From Girardinichthys multiradiatus (lineage: Eukaryota; Chordata; Actinopteri; Cyprinodontiformes; Goodeidae), in assembly GCF_021462225.1 (NCBI RefSeq), contig NC_061805.1, forward strand, positions 2,045,001-2,109,000: a stretch of DNA of 64,000 bases, given 5' to 3'. The notes under the pieces were generated by a model. It saw nothing but the letters and a program-made list of their open reading frames with translations, was not told the DNA's origin and did not search any database. Every line of letters begins with the position of its first letter. Position 1 is the stretch's first letter. The position numbers were made by a program, and so were the translations under genes. Shown here piece by piece: positions 1-10,205 of this stretch.

Positions 1-225
1 GGTGTACACACAGTAATCTGCTGGTTTTTTGTACAAAATTGTTTTCACACAAGTAATCATGCAGTGTATTGTTCCAATTTCTCCCAGCCTGTTTCAGACC
101 ATATAATGATCTGTTCAATTTACACACCAGCGGTTCATTGTCATTTGATTCCTCTTTATAACCGTCTGGTTGTATATTTTGTAGTCTATAGATGAATGAA
201 GATAAGCAGTTTTAATGTCCATTTA
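1..225 (-). pseudogene. copia reverse-transcriptase fragment
   Basis: The minus strand encodes DIKTAYLH near 222 and CKLNRSLYGLKQAGRNWN near 75-125, the diagnostic central RT blocks of copia elements. The fragment is out of frame with the protease upstream and is cut by the window edge. The catalytic YVDD block would lie further left and is not visible. Confidence 0.7.
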
Positions 226-1262
226 GTGGAGGATAAGGTTTTCCTGTGCCGCTTTCTGGCTCTATACAATGCGTCTCAGGTTTGAAGTTGTCGTCAAATT
301 TCTTAAACTTTTCCAGGTCAGTGATGATGTGCAAGGTCACTCCGGTGTCCACCATCAAACCTTTGGCTTTGACTCCACTGCTCCTCTTGATATCCTGGTT
401 CATATCGCTCAGCCGGAGAGCATATTCTTTGCTATCCTCTTCTTCAGCAACTTTCTGCACCTCGCCCTGCCTATGTTTCCTCCTGCACATTTCCTCACAA
501 TGTGTGGTGCTTTTGCAGAAGTTGCACCATTTCTTGCGGTGACACACTTTAGCTTTGTGTCCCTTTTGACCACATCTGAAGCACACAAGGTCGACACCGC
601 CTGCTCTCTGATCACCCACACACACCTTTGCATACTTTGTTCTTGACTGGGCCCATGCCTTCATGATGTTGTCGTCTGTTGCTGCCGCATGCATTTTTTC
701 AGTATCTTCATAGCTTCTCAATTTACCTTTGAAGTCACTAAAGGTCATTGAGGCTTCACTTTGCGTGACATGGATGATAAATGGTTTGAATGACTCTGGT
801 AGTCCTTTCAAAATCATAGCATTGAGGAGACCATCACTCAGAGTTTCACCAGCGTTTTTTAGTGCTGTAATGGCGGCCTCCGCTCTTAAAACATAGTCCG
901 TTACACTTTCACTGTTAATCTTCTGTAGTGAGGTCAGTTCTGTATATAGACTAATAACATGGGGCTTACCCTTTCCCGTATAAAATGTCTTAATATTCGC
1001 AGAGCCTTCTGTCCATCATCAACAGCTTTGAGCATTACTAGCAATAAACTTGTGTCATCCAGGAACTGAATAAGCTCTGCATTTTTGTGTCATTTTCATC
1101 TTCTTCCTCGCCTTCCTCTACGGGCTTTAAAATTATGTCTTTTAAGCCTTGTAACCGAAGGTGGCCTAAAAACTTTGTCTCCCACACTTCGTACTTCCCC
1201 GCATTTCTGTCAAACACTAACCGTGACCAGCGGTTACTCGTTTTGGTAGCTCTCCAGCTCAT
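212..1262 (-). pseudogene. copia-type gag and protease remnant
   Basis: The start at 1262 opens a gag N-terminus (WSRLVFDRNAGKYEVWETKF), which loses frame near 1040. A second open stretch (817-212) holds gag C-terminal sequence, a CX2CX4HX4C knuckle ([14 protein letters not shown]) followed by a second Cys/His-rich patch, and then a protease-like LMVDTG. Gag packages element RNA and the knuckle binds nucleic acid; DTG is the aspartic protease triad. Frameshifts and a premature end after YPPLN show it is not functional. Copia gag is the best reading; no host zinc-knuckle gene is indicated because RT of the same element follows directly. Confidence 0.7.
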
Positions 1263-1396
1263 TGTCTTTTTAGCTTTAGCAAGCTAATCCTCACTGGACA
1301 GCAGTGCGTTGCGACTTTCCCCAGGGGTGCTTAATAAACTTCTTGTACTCACTCTTGCTCTTGCTTGGGTCTTGGTGCAGGACTGGGCCCATAACC

Positions 1397-2014
1397 TGTT
1401 AGCAGATTTAACTTCACAGCAGTACTTTGACCCGGAATTCGATCTTTATCTGATGGAGAAATAACTTCATACAGACTCGAACTTCAGCTTAGAGTGGAGA
1501 AAGAGAGAAATCCCTTCTGCATTTTATTAACTATCACAAGTCAATGAACAACAACATGCTTCATTGGCTATTCAATTAATATATCACTTCCTCTACTGAC
1601 TTATGGAAATAAAAACTTACACATATTCATACAACTGGGAGCATGAACCTTAACAGAACTGGAGAGTGTACCAATGAACTAGGAGAGGAATTAATCAGGA
1701 GAATATGAGACAGCTGGTAACAAAAGGAATGCAAGGAACTGTGGTAGTGTGACAAACCCTGATTAGCAGGAATGCAGGGAGCTCACAGAAGAACATCTAA
1801 ATGAACTGAAGCAGGTAAACAATGAGACTAAACTAAATGACTTTAACAAGGGGGATCCAGATCTATAAGGAAATATAAACTGACATATCTAAACTTAGGA
1901 ATCCAGGAAGTAACAAAAACTACACAGAAGGAATATAATAAACCTGAATAAATAGAAAACAGAGGAAGTAAACAGAACACAAACTCAAAAACCTGGCACA
2001 GGCCGATTATGACA
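1397..2014 (-). repeat. 5' LTR of the copia-type element
   Basis: On the minus strand this 618-bp block starts TGTCATAATCGG and ends CTGCTAACA, giving the usual TG...CA termini, and is followed at once by a tRNA-primer-like site. A polyadenylation-type motif AATAAAATGC lies in its 3' third (plus 1520s). Ends are placed from the TG/CA rule and the adjoining primer site; the partner LTR is off the window, so the call cannot be checked by LTR-LTR alignment here. Confidence 0.55.
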
Positions 2015-2103
2015 GTTTCATAGTCAAATCAAGGTCCCAGAGTCTGGAAGAAGGATGGAGAGGCACAGAATATATGTTGCTTGAAGTCCAGTGTGAAGTT
2101 TTC
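2015..2103 (+). mobile_element. Left half of a Tc1-like transposon fossil
   Basis: The segment around 2035-2103 (AGAGTCTGGAAGAAGGATGG, then GAGAGGCACAGAATATATG and TTGCTTGAAGTCCAGTGTGA) reads as the DDE region of a common fish Tc1-like transposase. Its continuation lies 3 kb away at 5097, beyond the Rex3 insertion. The duplicated hinge is GTGAAGTTTTC here and GTGAAGGTTTC at 5097. Confidence 0.6.
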
Positions 2104-3128
2104 TCATACTCGTACTCTTCTTCTTCCGCTTATCCGGGACCGGGTCGCGGGGGCAGCAGACTCAGCAGAGACGCCCAGACGTCCTTCTCCCCAGACACCT
2201 CTTCCAGCTCCTCCGGGGGGAGCCCAAGGCGTTCCCAGGCCAGCCGAGAGACATAGTCCCTCCAGCGTGTCCTGGGTTGTCCCCTGGGCCTCCTCCCGGT
2301 GGGACGTGCCTGGAACACCTCCTGAGGAAGGCGTCCAGGAGGCATCCGGTATAGATGCCCGAGCCACCTCAACTGGCTCCTCTCGATGTGGAGGAGCAGC
2401 GGCTCTACTCCGAGCCCCTCCCGGATGGCCGAGCTCCTCACCCTATCTCTAAAGGGAGTGCCCGGCCACCCTACGGAGGAAATTCATTTCAGCCGCTTGT
2501 ATCTGGGATCTCGTTCTTTCGGTCATGACCCAAAGTTCATGGTCATAGGTGAGGGTAGGAATGTAGACCAACCAGTAAATCGAGAGCTTCGCTTTTCGGC
2601 TCAGCTTTCTCTTCACCACAACGGACCGGCACAGCGCCCCCATTACTATGGCAGCCGCACCGATCCGCCTGTCGATCTCCCGCTCCATTCTTCCCTCACT
2701 CGTGAACAAGATCCCGGGATACTTAAACTCCTCCAATTGAGGCAGGAACTCCCCTCCAACCTGAAGAGGACAAGCCACTCTTTTCCGGTCGAGAACCATA
2801 GCCTCGGATTTGGAGGAGCTGATCTTCATCCCAGACTTCACACTTGGCTGCGAACCGCCCCAGTGCATGCTGTAGGTCCTGGCTAGAGGTGGCCAGCAGG
2901 ACCACATCATCTGCAAAAAGAAGAGACAAAATCCTCTGGTCCCCAAACCAGACCCCCTCCAGCCCTTGGCTGTGCCTAGAAATCCTGTTCATAAAAGTTA
3001 CGAACAGGACCAGTGACAAAGGGCAGCGCTGCCAGAGTCCAACATGCAAGGGGAACAGGTCCAACTTAGTGCCGGCAATGCGAACCAAACTCCTGCTCCG
3101 CTTGTACAGAGACCGGTGACAAAGGGCA
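2104..3128 (-). mobile_element. Rex3 (RTE-clade) LINE, 3' segment in native orientation
   Basis: On the minus strand this encodes the C-terminal half of a Rex3 polymerase: SLYKRSRSLVRIAGTK (about 3110), the catalytic block LLFADDVVLLA (about 2900), then the domain after RT (VMTERTRSQIQAAE, QLRWLGHLYRMPPGRLP) and an end PPRPGPG near 2130. It finishes in the typical Rex3 3' end GGATAAGCGGAAGAAG. Several frameshifts split it. The sequence TGACAAAGGGCAG at 3013 lies in the region used for PCR surveys of Rex3 in fishes. The rest of the element lies inverted to the right. Confidence 0.85.
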
Positions 3129-3444
3129 AACAGGCTCTAGGTGACGGGTCAGACAAAGAGCGGTTCAAGAATCCCTCATGACGACTACAAAATCGAGGCA
3201 CGTGATGTCGCCCGGTACGACGGAGCCGGGGTCCCACCCAGGAGCCAGGCCTGGGGTCGGGACTTGTCGTAGAGCGCCTTGTGGTTGGGTTGCTCCTCGC
3301 GGGACCTGGCCGGGCCAAGCCCGAACGAGAGACACGAGACCATCCCCCAGTGGGCCCTCCACCTGCAGGGGGAACCGTGAGGGACCGGTGCAAAGAGGAT
3401 TGGGCGGCGAACGAAGGTGGAGACCTCGGCGGCCCGATCCCCAG

Positions 3445-4242
3445 ATGCTTAGGCTGGCTCTAGGGACATGGAATGTCACCTCACTGGGGGGGAAGGAGCC
3501 TGAGCTTGTGCGGGAGGTTGAGAGATATCGACTAGAAATAGTCGGGCTCGCCTCCACTCACAGCATGGGCTCTGGAAACCATCTCCCCAAGAGGGGCTGG
3601 ACTCTCTTCTACTCTGTAGTGGCCCACAGGGAGAGGCGGCGGGCTGGGGTGGGTTTGCTTGTCGTCCCCCGGCTCAGCCGTCTAGTGTTGGGGTTTACCC
3701 CAGTGGATGAGAGGGTCGCATCCCTGCGCCTTCGGGTTGGGGAGAGGTCTCTGACTATCATTTCAGCCTACGGGCCGAGTGGTAGTGCGGAGTACCCGGC
3801 CTTCTTGGCATCCCTGTCGGGGGTGCTGGATAGTGCCCCTCCCGGGGACTCCATTATTCTGCTGGGGGACTTCAACGCCCACGCGGGAAATGACAGTGAC
3901 ACCTGGAGAGGCGTGATCGGGAGGAATGGCCTCCCCGATCTGAATCCGAGTTGTGTTTTGTTATTGGACTTCTGTGCTAGTCACGGATTGTCCATAATGA
4001 ACACCATGTTCAAACATAAGGGTGTCCATCAGTGCACTTGGCACCAGGATACCCTAGGCAGGAGGTCGATGATCGACTTTGTTGTCGTATCATCAGACCT
4101 TCGGTCGCATGTTTTGGACACTCGGGTGAAGAGAGGGGCTGAGCTGTCCACTGATCACCACCTGGTGGTGAGTTGGATCCGTTGGTGGAGGAGAAAGCCG
4201 GACAGATTTGGCAGGCCCAAGCGCATAGTGAGGGTCTGCTAG
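3445..4242 (+). pseudogene. Rex3 apurinic/apyrimidinic-type endonuclease domain
   Basis: An open frame from 3178 to 4242 carries the endonuclease, which nicks target DNA for target-primed reverse transcription. Visible APE motifs in order: [16 protein letters not shown] (the usual glutamate position is altered), [25 protein letters not shown] and the terminal [10 protein letters not shown]. The frame ends at a TAG where related copies continue into the linker, so the polyprotein is cut. The reading before about 3445 is 5' UTR-like and poorly constrained. Confidence 0.8.
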
Positions 4243-5096
4243 GAACATCTGGCAGACCCCTTGGCCAGGGATGTATTGAACTCTCACCTCCGGGAGAGCT
4301 TTGACCAGATTCCAAGGGATGTTGGAGACATAGAGTCCGAGTGGACCATGTTCTCCGCATCTATTGTCGATGCTGCCGCCCGTAGCTGCGGCCATAAGGT
4401 CTGCGGTGCCTGTCGCGGCGGCAATCCCCGTACCCGGTGGTGGACACCGGCAGTAAGGGACGCTGTCAAGCTGAAGAAGGAGTCCTATCGGTTGTGTTTG
4501 GCTTGTGGGACTCCTAAGGCGGCTGACGGGTGCCGTGGGGCCAAGCGTGTCGTGGCCCGGGCGGTGGCAGAGGCAAAAACTCGGATCTGGGAAGAGTTCG
4601 GTGAGGCCATGGAGAAGGACTACCGGTTGGCCCCGAAGCGATTCTGGCAAACCCTCCGGCACCTCTGGAGGGGGAAGCAGTGCTTCGCCAACACTTTACA
4701 GTGGGGGTGGGGAGCTGCTGACCTCGACTGGGGACATTATCGGGCGGTGGAAGGAGTACTTTGAGGATCTCCTCAATCCTGCCATCACGCATTCTCTGGT
4801 GGAAACAGAAGCTGGGGACTCGGGGTTGGACTCTTTCATAACCCGGGCTGAAGTCACCGAGGTGGTTAAAAAGTTCCGCGGTGCCAGGGCTTCGGGGTTG
4901 GATGAGATCCGCCCTGAGTAACTCAAGTCTTTGGATGTTGTGGGGCTGTCATGGTTGACACGCCTCTTCAACATTGCATGGCAGACGGGGACAGTGCCTT
5001 TGGATTGGCAGACTGGGGTGGTGGTCCCCCTACATAAGAAGGGTGACCGGAGGGTGTGTTCCAACTACAGGGGGATCACACTCCTCAGCCTCCCTG
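4243..5096 (+). pseudogene. Rex3 linker and N-terminal RT, frameshifted
   Basis: Sequence after the TAG continues in frame as LADPLARDVLNSHLRESFDQ, then shifts frame near 4690 (SGGGELLTSTGDIIGRWKEY) and meets a stop after DEIRPE (4921). RT block 1 follows as WLTRLFNIAWQTGTVPLDW and NYRGITLLSLPG. The sequence TGGCAGACTGGGGTGGTGGT at 5008 matches the conserved Rex3 RT site. No catalytic RT residues are in this segment; those are in the minus-strand part. Confidence 0.8.
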
Positions 5097-5450
5097 GTGA
5101 AGGTTTCCTATTCAGAAAATATCTGGTTTGCCATGTTCTTTCTGGTGGTCCACTGGGTTTTCTGAAGTCCACAGTCGATGCAGCCATCTACCAGGAAATT
5201 CTAGAGCACCTTATGCTTCCCTGTGCTGACAAGCTTTTTGAAGATGCTGGTTTCATTTTCCAGCAGAACATGGCACCGGCATACACTGCCAAAGGTATCA
5301 AAAGCTGGTTCAATGACCATGGTGTTACGGTGCTTAATTGGCCAACAAACTGGCCTGACCTGAACCTCATAGAGAATCTATGGAGTATTGTCAAGAAGAG
5401 GACGAGAAACACCAACAATGCAGATGACCGTTCTGTCACTTATTTTTTGC
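5097..5450 (+). mobile_element. Right half of the Tc1-like transposon fossil
   Basis: This encodes the DDE C-terminal half of a Tc1-like transposase: VDAAIYQEILEHLMLPCADK, FIFQQNMAPAYTAKG (the usual QQD is QQN, so the second catalytic Asp is lost) and NWPTNWPDLNLIENLWSIVK (with the final Glu). It continues the left half at 2015-2103 and is flanked by a near-copy of the same 11-bp hinge. The open frame 4931-5476 is a chance fusion of Rex3 RT to this transposase. Confidence 0.75.
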
Positions 5451-7261
5451 TTTCAGTATATTTGTTTTTCTCTTAAAACAGAAAAATGAAATACATTGAG
5501 GCCTGACCTGTTTGCTAACGTTGCATGCATTCTTGCCATGTCGTTACAGTATTTGTATTGTGGTTTTGTCACTGCAATTATATCTTTTTCTCCACTTTTG
5601 CCAAAACTAATGTTTATGAATTAAAGTATAAATTGTGATAAAAAGAACCTTAGATGTCAGGGATAATCGTCCATATACTGAACCTGTTAACACAACCTAA
5701 CTTGTTTAGATCTTGCATTATGTAGAAACAAACTGTGATGTGCTGATGTAAACTGGCACTGAAACCCGGACTCTCAAACACACCCTTAGCCCGTACTGGC
5801 CCTGACTGAGTTAAGCCATGCAGATGCAAACACAACATGCAGTTACTCTTATCACTTTTTGCAGTGTTCTTCGAGGCACTGAGAACTTCCACAAGCTGTC
5901 TTTAAGACCCAGGGCACATAGAGGGCGTTCACACCTTGTTAAGTTTTACAACATGCATTTGTCGGCCCCAGGCCCCTGAAGCCCCCGTGACTCTTTTCCT
6001 CCTTTGAAGTGACCTTTTCTGTCAACTAAGGGGATTGAAAACATTTAGGGTTTTCTCAGATGAATGTGAATGAAGGATGCGCAAACGTTATCTGGGCACA
6101 CACACATACACACACACACAGGCAAACACACATGCACACTTTGCATTGACTTAAATTTTAACCCTAAACCTAAACTCAATTCACACCTTAGTCCTAAACC
6201 CTAACTCAAAAATAGCTCTGCAGACCTCACTTGCCTCAGTTAAAGTTAGTTAAAGTTCATGATTCAGCAATAAGATAGAAACTGGACAAAAATGGCACAG
6301 AGTTCCAAACCCAAAGGCCTGTCTCACTGATGAGACAAAATATTAACTTTTTGGAGGGTTTAGTTTCTGTTACATCTGGTGTTAAACTAAGACAACAATT
6401 CCAAAATGAGGACACAATAGTCACAGTCAAACACATTGTTTCTGTGATTATGTGGAGCCATTTTGCTGCTTCAGAATATGGATGACCTGCTGTTATCAAT
6501 CTGACCAAGAAATCTGCTCTCTAGCAGAATGTCGTGAAGAAAAATTTTCAGCCATCAATTTGTGACCTTTAGCGCATCTAGGTTATGCAGCAGTACAGTG
6601 ACCTGAAACACCTCAGCAACAAGTAAGCTACTTAAAATCTGGACTTTAAGTCTGGAGATCCTGTGGAGTGACATTAAACAGGCTGACCACGCTGCAAAAC
6701 AAATGTGACAGAAAAGCAGAAAAGTGAAAAAAATCTGAGGAATAAACACATTCACAGTACTATATAACATATAATTTCTGAGGTTTTTGTTTTCACCTAT
6801 TCTTTGAATGTGGCTGCCGTTACAGCTTTCATGGATGGCTTCACTTTTGTTTTGAAAGACTGTGCATGACAAACTGCGGCAAACTGCATAAAGGAATGCC
6901 TTGTGAGGTGATTAAAGGAGCAGAATGCAGGTGATATTTATGGGTTGGGGGGAGAAGGGGTGTGTTGGTATGTGAGGATGGACTTCTTGAAACAAAATGG
7001 TTGAGTGGTGAAATCCCAGATGTGCAAAGGAAAGTATGAGGCTCAAACAGCCCTGTGGGAGAGGCTCCTGTAATCCTGTACCTCTATGTCATTGTTTTGC
7101 ATACATGGTCTTCTGTTATTTTTGTCAGCCGCTAATCACTCACACATACTTAGATCAGGACAGGGATCCAGGTTATTTTGGCTCCTGTAAACATTAAGCA
7201 ATAGAAGAGCGCTAACGATCGTTCATCCTACCTTTCTGATGTTTGCAGGAAAAACACTGCA
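5451..7261. other. No gene seen; CA microsatellite and diverged CCCTAA-like tract
   Basis: A (CA)n tract lies at about 6100-6140, followed by irregular AACCCTAAACC-type repeats to about 6215. These are too few and too degenerate to be an interstitial telomere array. The short open frames at 5650-6872 show no family features. I recognise no exon or element in the rest. Confidence 0.4.
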
Positions 7262-8720
7262 CACTATTTTTTCCAAATAATATCTTTATTAAATTTTCAA
7301 TTAATGAAACAAAACAAGAACAACAGCTCAAATACTAGGCACAATTAAAAGGTACAGACCCCAGTCTGATTAATCAGAGCTGGTACGTTAATCTTTGTCC
7401 CACCTTTGTTTAAAAGTTTGTAAATTATTGGTTAAATATAAAGTCATCAATTTGTATTATGGTGTCAGTTCAGAACAAGACACTTCACAAAAAGTCAATT
7501 TAATCCAATCATATAAAACATTTGTAGACATTAATGCATCTTTTAGATACATAAAAGATATTGCCTTTTCTACGTGTGAAAAAGACCTGCAGGTAGGAAA
7601 AGTACTGAGCTCAACCTAAGCCAAAGTGCTACTGGGGCTGACGAAAGGACAATAACGCCTGTCCATCAAATAAATGACTTTGCTTCACAAGACCATTGGT
7701 ATACCTGTTTTATGAGCGTTGCTTTGCAAAAAGCCGGTGAACCTCCATACTGGAGCTGAGTTCAAAGTGTTAGCACAAAGATCTCTAGTACCAAAGTTCC
7801 TAAAAAAGAGTAAGTTCCATAATGGACACCCATGGAGACTCAACATCAAACCAGATAGAGGCTGGGTCAGCTCCAAACCAGCCTCCCATTATGGGAAATG
7901 TATTGCAAATGAGTTGGGGCCTCATACCCTACTATCTGAAGGTAAATCATTTTTAGTCGAGGCATTCTCTTGTCCCAAATAAATGAACTCAACTTGCATT
8001 CAAGGACTTTAATAACCTTGTTGGATATGAACATATGGATCATTTGTCGAGCATACAGCAGCCTGGGTGGGACCTTCTGGGTGTCACATAAATCCCTAAG
8101 TACAAAAAAAGAGGGTGACTGGCTAAAAGGGAAGATATTTTGGAGGTTCTGAAAATAAGGTAGTAGATCCTAGCAGCATAGCCTGAGATTTGGCAAAATT
8201 AATTTCATAACCTGAGAAACTTCCAAAAGAAAAATCTAATTTAACAGGGTGGGGGACTGCACTGGGGAAGATTCAGCAGGTGCAGGACTGAAACAGAAGG
8301 CCTAGTTAGGAAAATAAAAACATCATCTGCATGAAGAGCAATTGTATGCTCTCACTGTCCAACCATAATCCAAGATATTTAAGCATTCTGCCTTATGGCC
8401 TGAACTAAATGTTTGATAGTGCTGAAGAGCAGGGGGCTGTATGGGTTGCCCTGCCATTTGCTCTGATGGAAGGCAACATTTTTTAAATCAATGACTTGCT
8501 AAAACTGCCATTTTTGGGGAAGTACAAAGCAACCTGATCCAGCTAATAAACTAGTCTCCATGATCAAATCTTATAAGTGCGTAAAACACAACCATTTGAC
8601 CCTGTGGAATGCCTTCTCAGCAAGAAACGACAAATCAAGAGCTGGGTTTTTAGTCTGAGTTAAGAGGAGCTATGGGCTCGTTCCTACAAACTGTCTGAAA
8701 ATGGTGACAGTAGAGAGAAA
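7262..8720 (-). mobile_element. L1-type LINE, 3' part of ORF2, heavily decayed
   Basis: On the minus strand, pieces in several frames give WQGNPYSPLLFSTI (after the RT catalytic block, about 8440), SGYEINFAKSQAM (about 8200) and PPRLLYARQMIHMFISNKVI (about 8050). The order and the motif G-Y-x-I-N-x-x-K-S are typical of vertebrate L1 RT. The 3' end at about 7265 is AT-rich. Numerous stops; no intact frame above 90 codons. The 5' part is missing. Confidence 0.6.
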
Positions 8721-9670
8721 ATGTGGCCATGAGGGCAAGTTAAAAATCATTTATTTTGAAAGTAAAACAACTTCCTACACTCTAGTTAACTGTAATCTCC
8801 ACTGTAGGAGCTGGATTATCTGGCAAACCTTGTGGCGCTTGAAGTCTAAATTTAGAGAAACCGTAACAGGAATCAACATACCGTTTTCACTTCTGAAATG
8901 ATGACAGATATTTCTACAAACGGAAGTTAAACTGTGTATCTAGGCGAAAATATGGCCACAAAGTAGAACCTCAAAAACAGTGGATTTTAATGATTCCTTT
9001 CTCCCCTGACTCCATTCATTTCTATAGGGTTTTTGGGGCATGGTTTTTTTATTAATTGTGTTGCCATGGTAACTCAGAACACCAATGAAAATCATAGCAC
9101 ACATCCCAAGACGGAGCCAGACGTTTTGATATATATATATGGGGTGCGTGGTACAGTTTGATGACAATGAAGAAGAGCACTTAGAAACAGTGTCATTTCA
9201 TCCTCCAACAAATAGACAAATGGAGCACGTTAAGGATGTGATCCTGACAGGATTGTCATTCAACTTTACTGCACTTCTTAGGTTTTAGTAGTTTAAGAAC
9301 CTTTTTTAATTTAAACTTAAGTTATGAGTAGTTACTGAGCTTTATGAATTTAAAGTTGTTAGGGTTATAATGTTTGATATTCTAATGTGATTTCTCAAAT
9401 TCTAAAATGGTTGTAAGTTCTGTGAATTTCTTCACTGTTGATTAATCACAACTAAAAAGACTAATTTCACAACTGTTTGACATATTTTTTTTATATATAT
9501 AAAGGTTGTGCAGCTTTTATTACCCAAGGTGACAAGAGACTTCCCTTCCACATTATTAATTACAAAGCATGCCAAAGCTGAGTTCTTAAAGCTGTTTTTT
9601 TTACTTGTTAGTATATTGTCTATAAACTGACCATGGAAATGCAGTGGTGAATTATCAGCATTGCTGTTAT
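8721..9670. other. Intergenic, nothing recognised
   Basis: AT-rich sequence with short TA runs at 9130 and 9490. The two open frames here (8701-8901 plus, 8940-9167 minus) show no domain, no splice structure and no element similarity that I recognise. Confidence 0.3.
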
Positions 9671-9671
9671 A

Positions 9672-9790
9672 AAATAAAAATATTCTTTATTGTCCTACAG
9701 TGGAGAAATTCAGGTGTACCAGCAGCAAAGTCAAAAGGCAAATGGAAGCATGCAGATTCACACAAAGGTAAAAATATAAAACAAAAACAA
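9672..9790 (-). repeat. LINE 3'-tail-like dispersed repeat
   Basis: Contains ATTCTTTATTGTCCTACAGT and GGTGTACCAGCAGCAAAGTC, a sequence type that recurs in fish genomes as the end of LINE-like repeats, read on the minus strand. Only the end is present. Family assignment is from memory and needs a repeat-library search. Confidence 0.4.
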
Positions 9791-9899
9791 AAAACAAGAA
9801 TTAAAGAGAATGTACAGTAATGGAACATTCACATCATTAGACAAAATACTTTACAGTTAATACCTATACTATACTAAGATGAAAGAGTAGCACAGCAAC

Positions 9900-10205
9900 T
9901 ACAGTGCCTTGTAAAAATGATTAAATCCTTGAAATTGTGTACATTTGATCTTTTTCAAACAACAAACACAGGAATATGCCTTGATCTAAAGCATTCTGTT
10001 GTAGCTCTGGCTATGTGTTTAGGGTGGTTGTCCTGCTGGAAGGTAAACCTCCTCCCAGTCAGGTTTTCTTCCTGGACTATCTTGTGTAATTGAGATTAAA
10101 TGACATGGACTAATAATAAAGACAATTCATCAGACTTAATTTTGTTTAAGGGGTGTCAGAATAAATGGGGCTAAATAAACGTGTTTGTAAAAAATACTGA
10201 AAAGT
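9900..10205 (-). mobile_element. Deleted Tc1-like element fragment
   Basis: Starts ACAGTGCCTTGTAAAAATGA, the terminal type of a widespread fish Tc1-like family, and includes GGTTGTCCTGCTGGAAGGTA, which on the minus strand belongs to its transposase region. Most of the transposase is gone and the other terminus is not clear. The right limit is approximate. Confidence 0.45.

Larger units (their letters stand above)
1..2014 (-). mobile_element. Copia-type (Ty1/copia) LTR retrotransposon, 5' part, internally deleted and cut by the window edge
   Basis: Read on the minus strand the order is LTR (2014-1397), a primer-binding-like site directly after it (GGTTATGGGCCCAG, plus-strand 1383-1396), gag from about 1262, a CCHC zinc knuckle, a short protease-like stretch with a DTG triad, then reverse transcriptase sequence from about 225 to the window start. 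RT is recognised by copia-type motifs DIKTAYLH and CKLNRSLYGLKQ. This order (RT reached from protease, with copia-style RT motifs) is typical of Ty1/copia. All of integrase and the beginning of RT are missing: protease runs straight into RT near 225 with a frame change, so this is a deletion derivative. Other frameshifts break gag. The rest of the element lies left of the window. It ends exactly beside a Tc1 fossil, so it probably inserted into that fossil. Seen: motifs and order. Inferred: nesting and deletion. Confidence 0.72.
3129..5096 (+). mobile_element. Rex3 LINE, inverted 5' segment (5' UTR, endonuclease, start of RT)
   Basis: The plus strand reads from the Rex3 5' region (GGCTCTAGGTGACGGGTCAG) through the endonuclease and linker to the first RT block (VPLHKKGDRRVCSNYRGITL) and stops at LLSLPG (5096). 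About 90 codons between that point and the start of the oppositely oriented 3' segment are absent. Opposite orientation of a 5' segment, with its 5' end facing the 3' segment, is the product expected of twin priming during LINE insertion. Stops and frameshifts at about 4242, 4690 and 4921 make it inactive. Confidence 0.85.

Noticed and set aside
2074..3119. Plus-strand open frames opposite the Rex3 3' segment
   Set aside because: They are antisense shadows of a GC-rich RT region and have no motif of their own.
6140..6215. CCCTAA-like words suggesting an interstitial telomere
   Set aside because: Only a handful of irregular units with varied spacing; not a tandem TTAGGG array.
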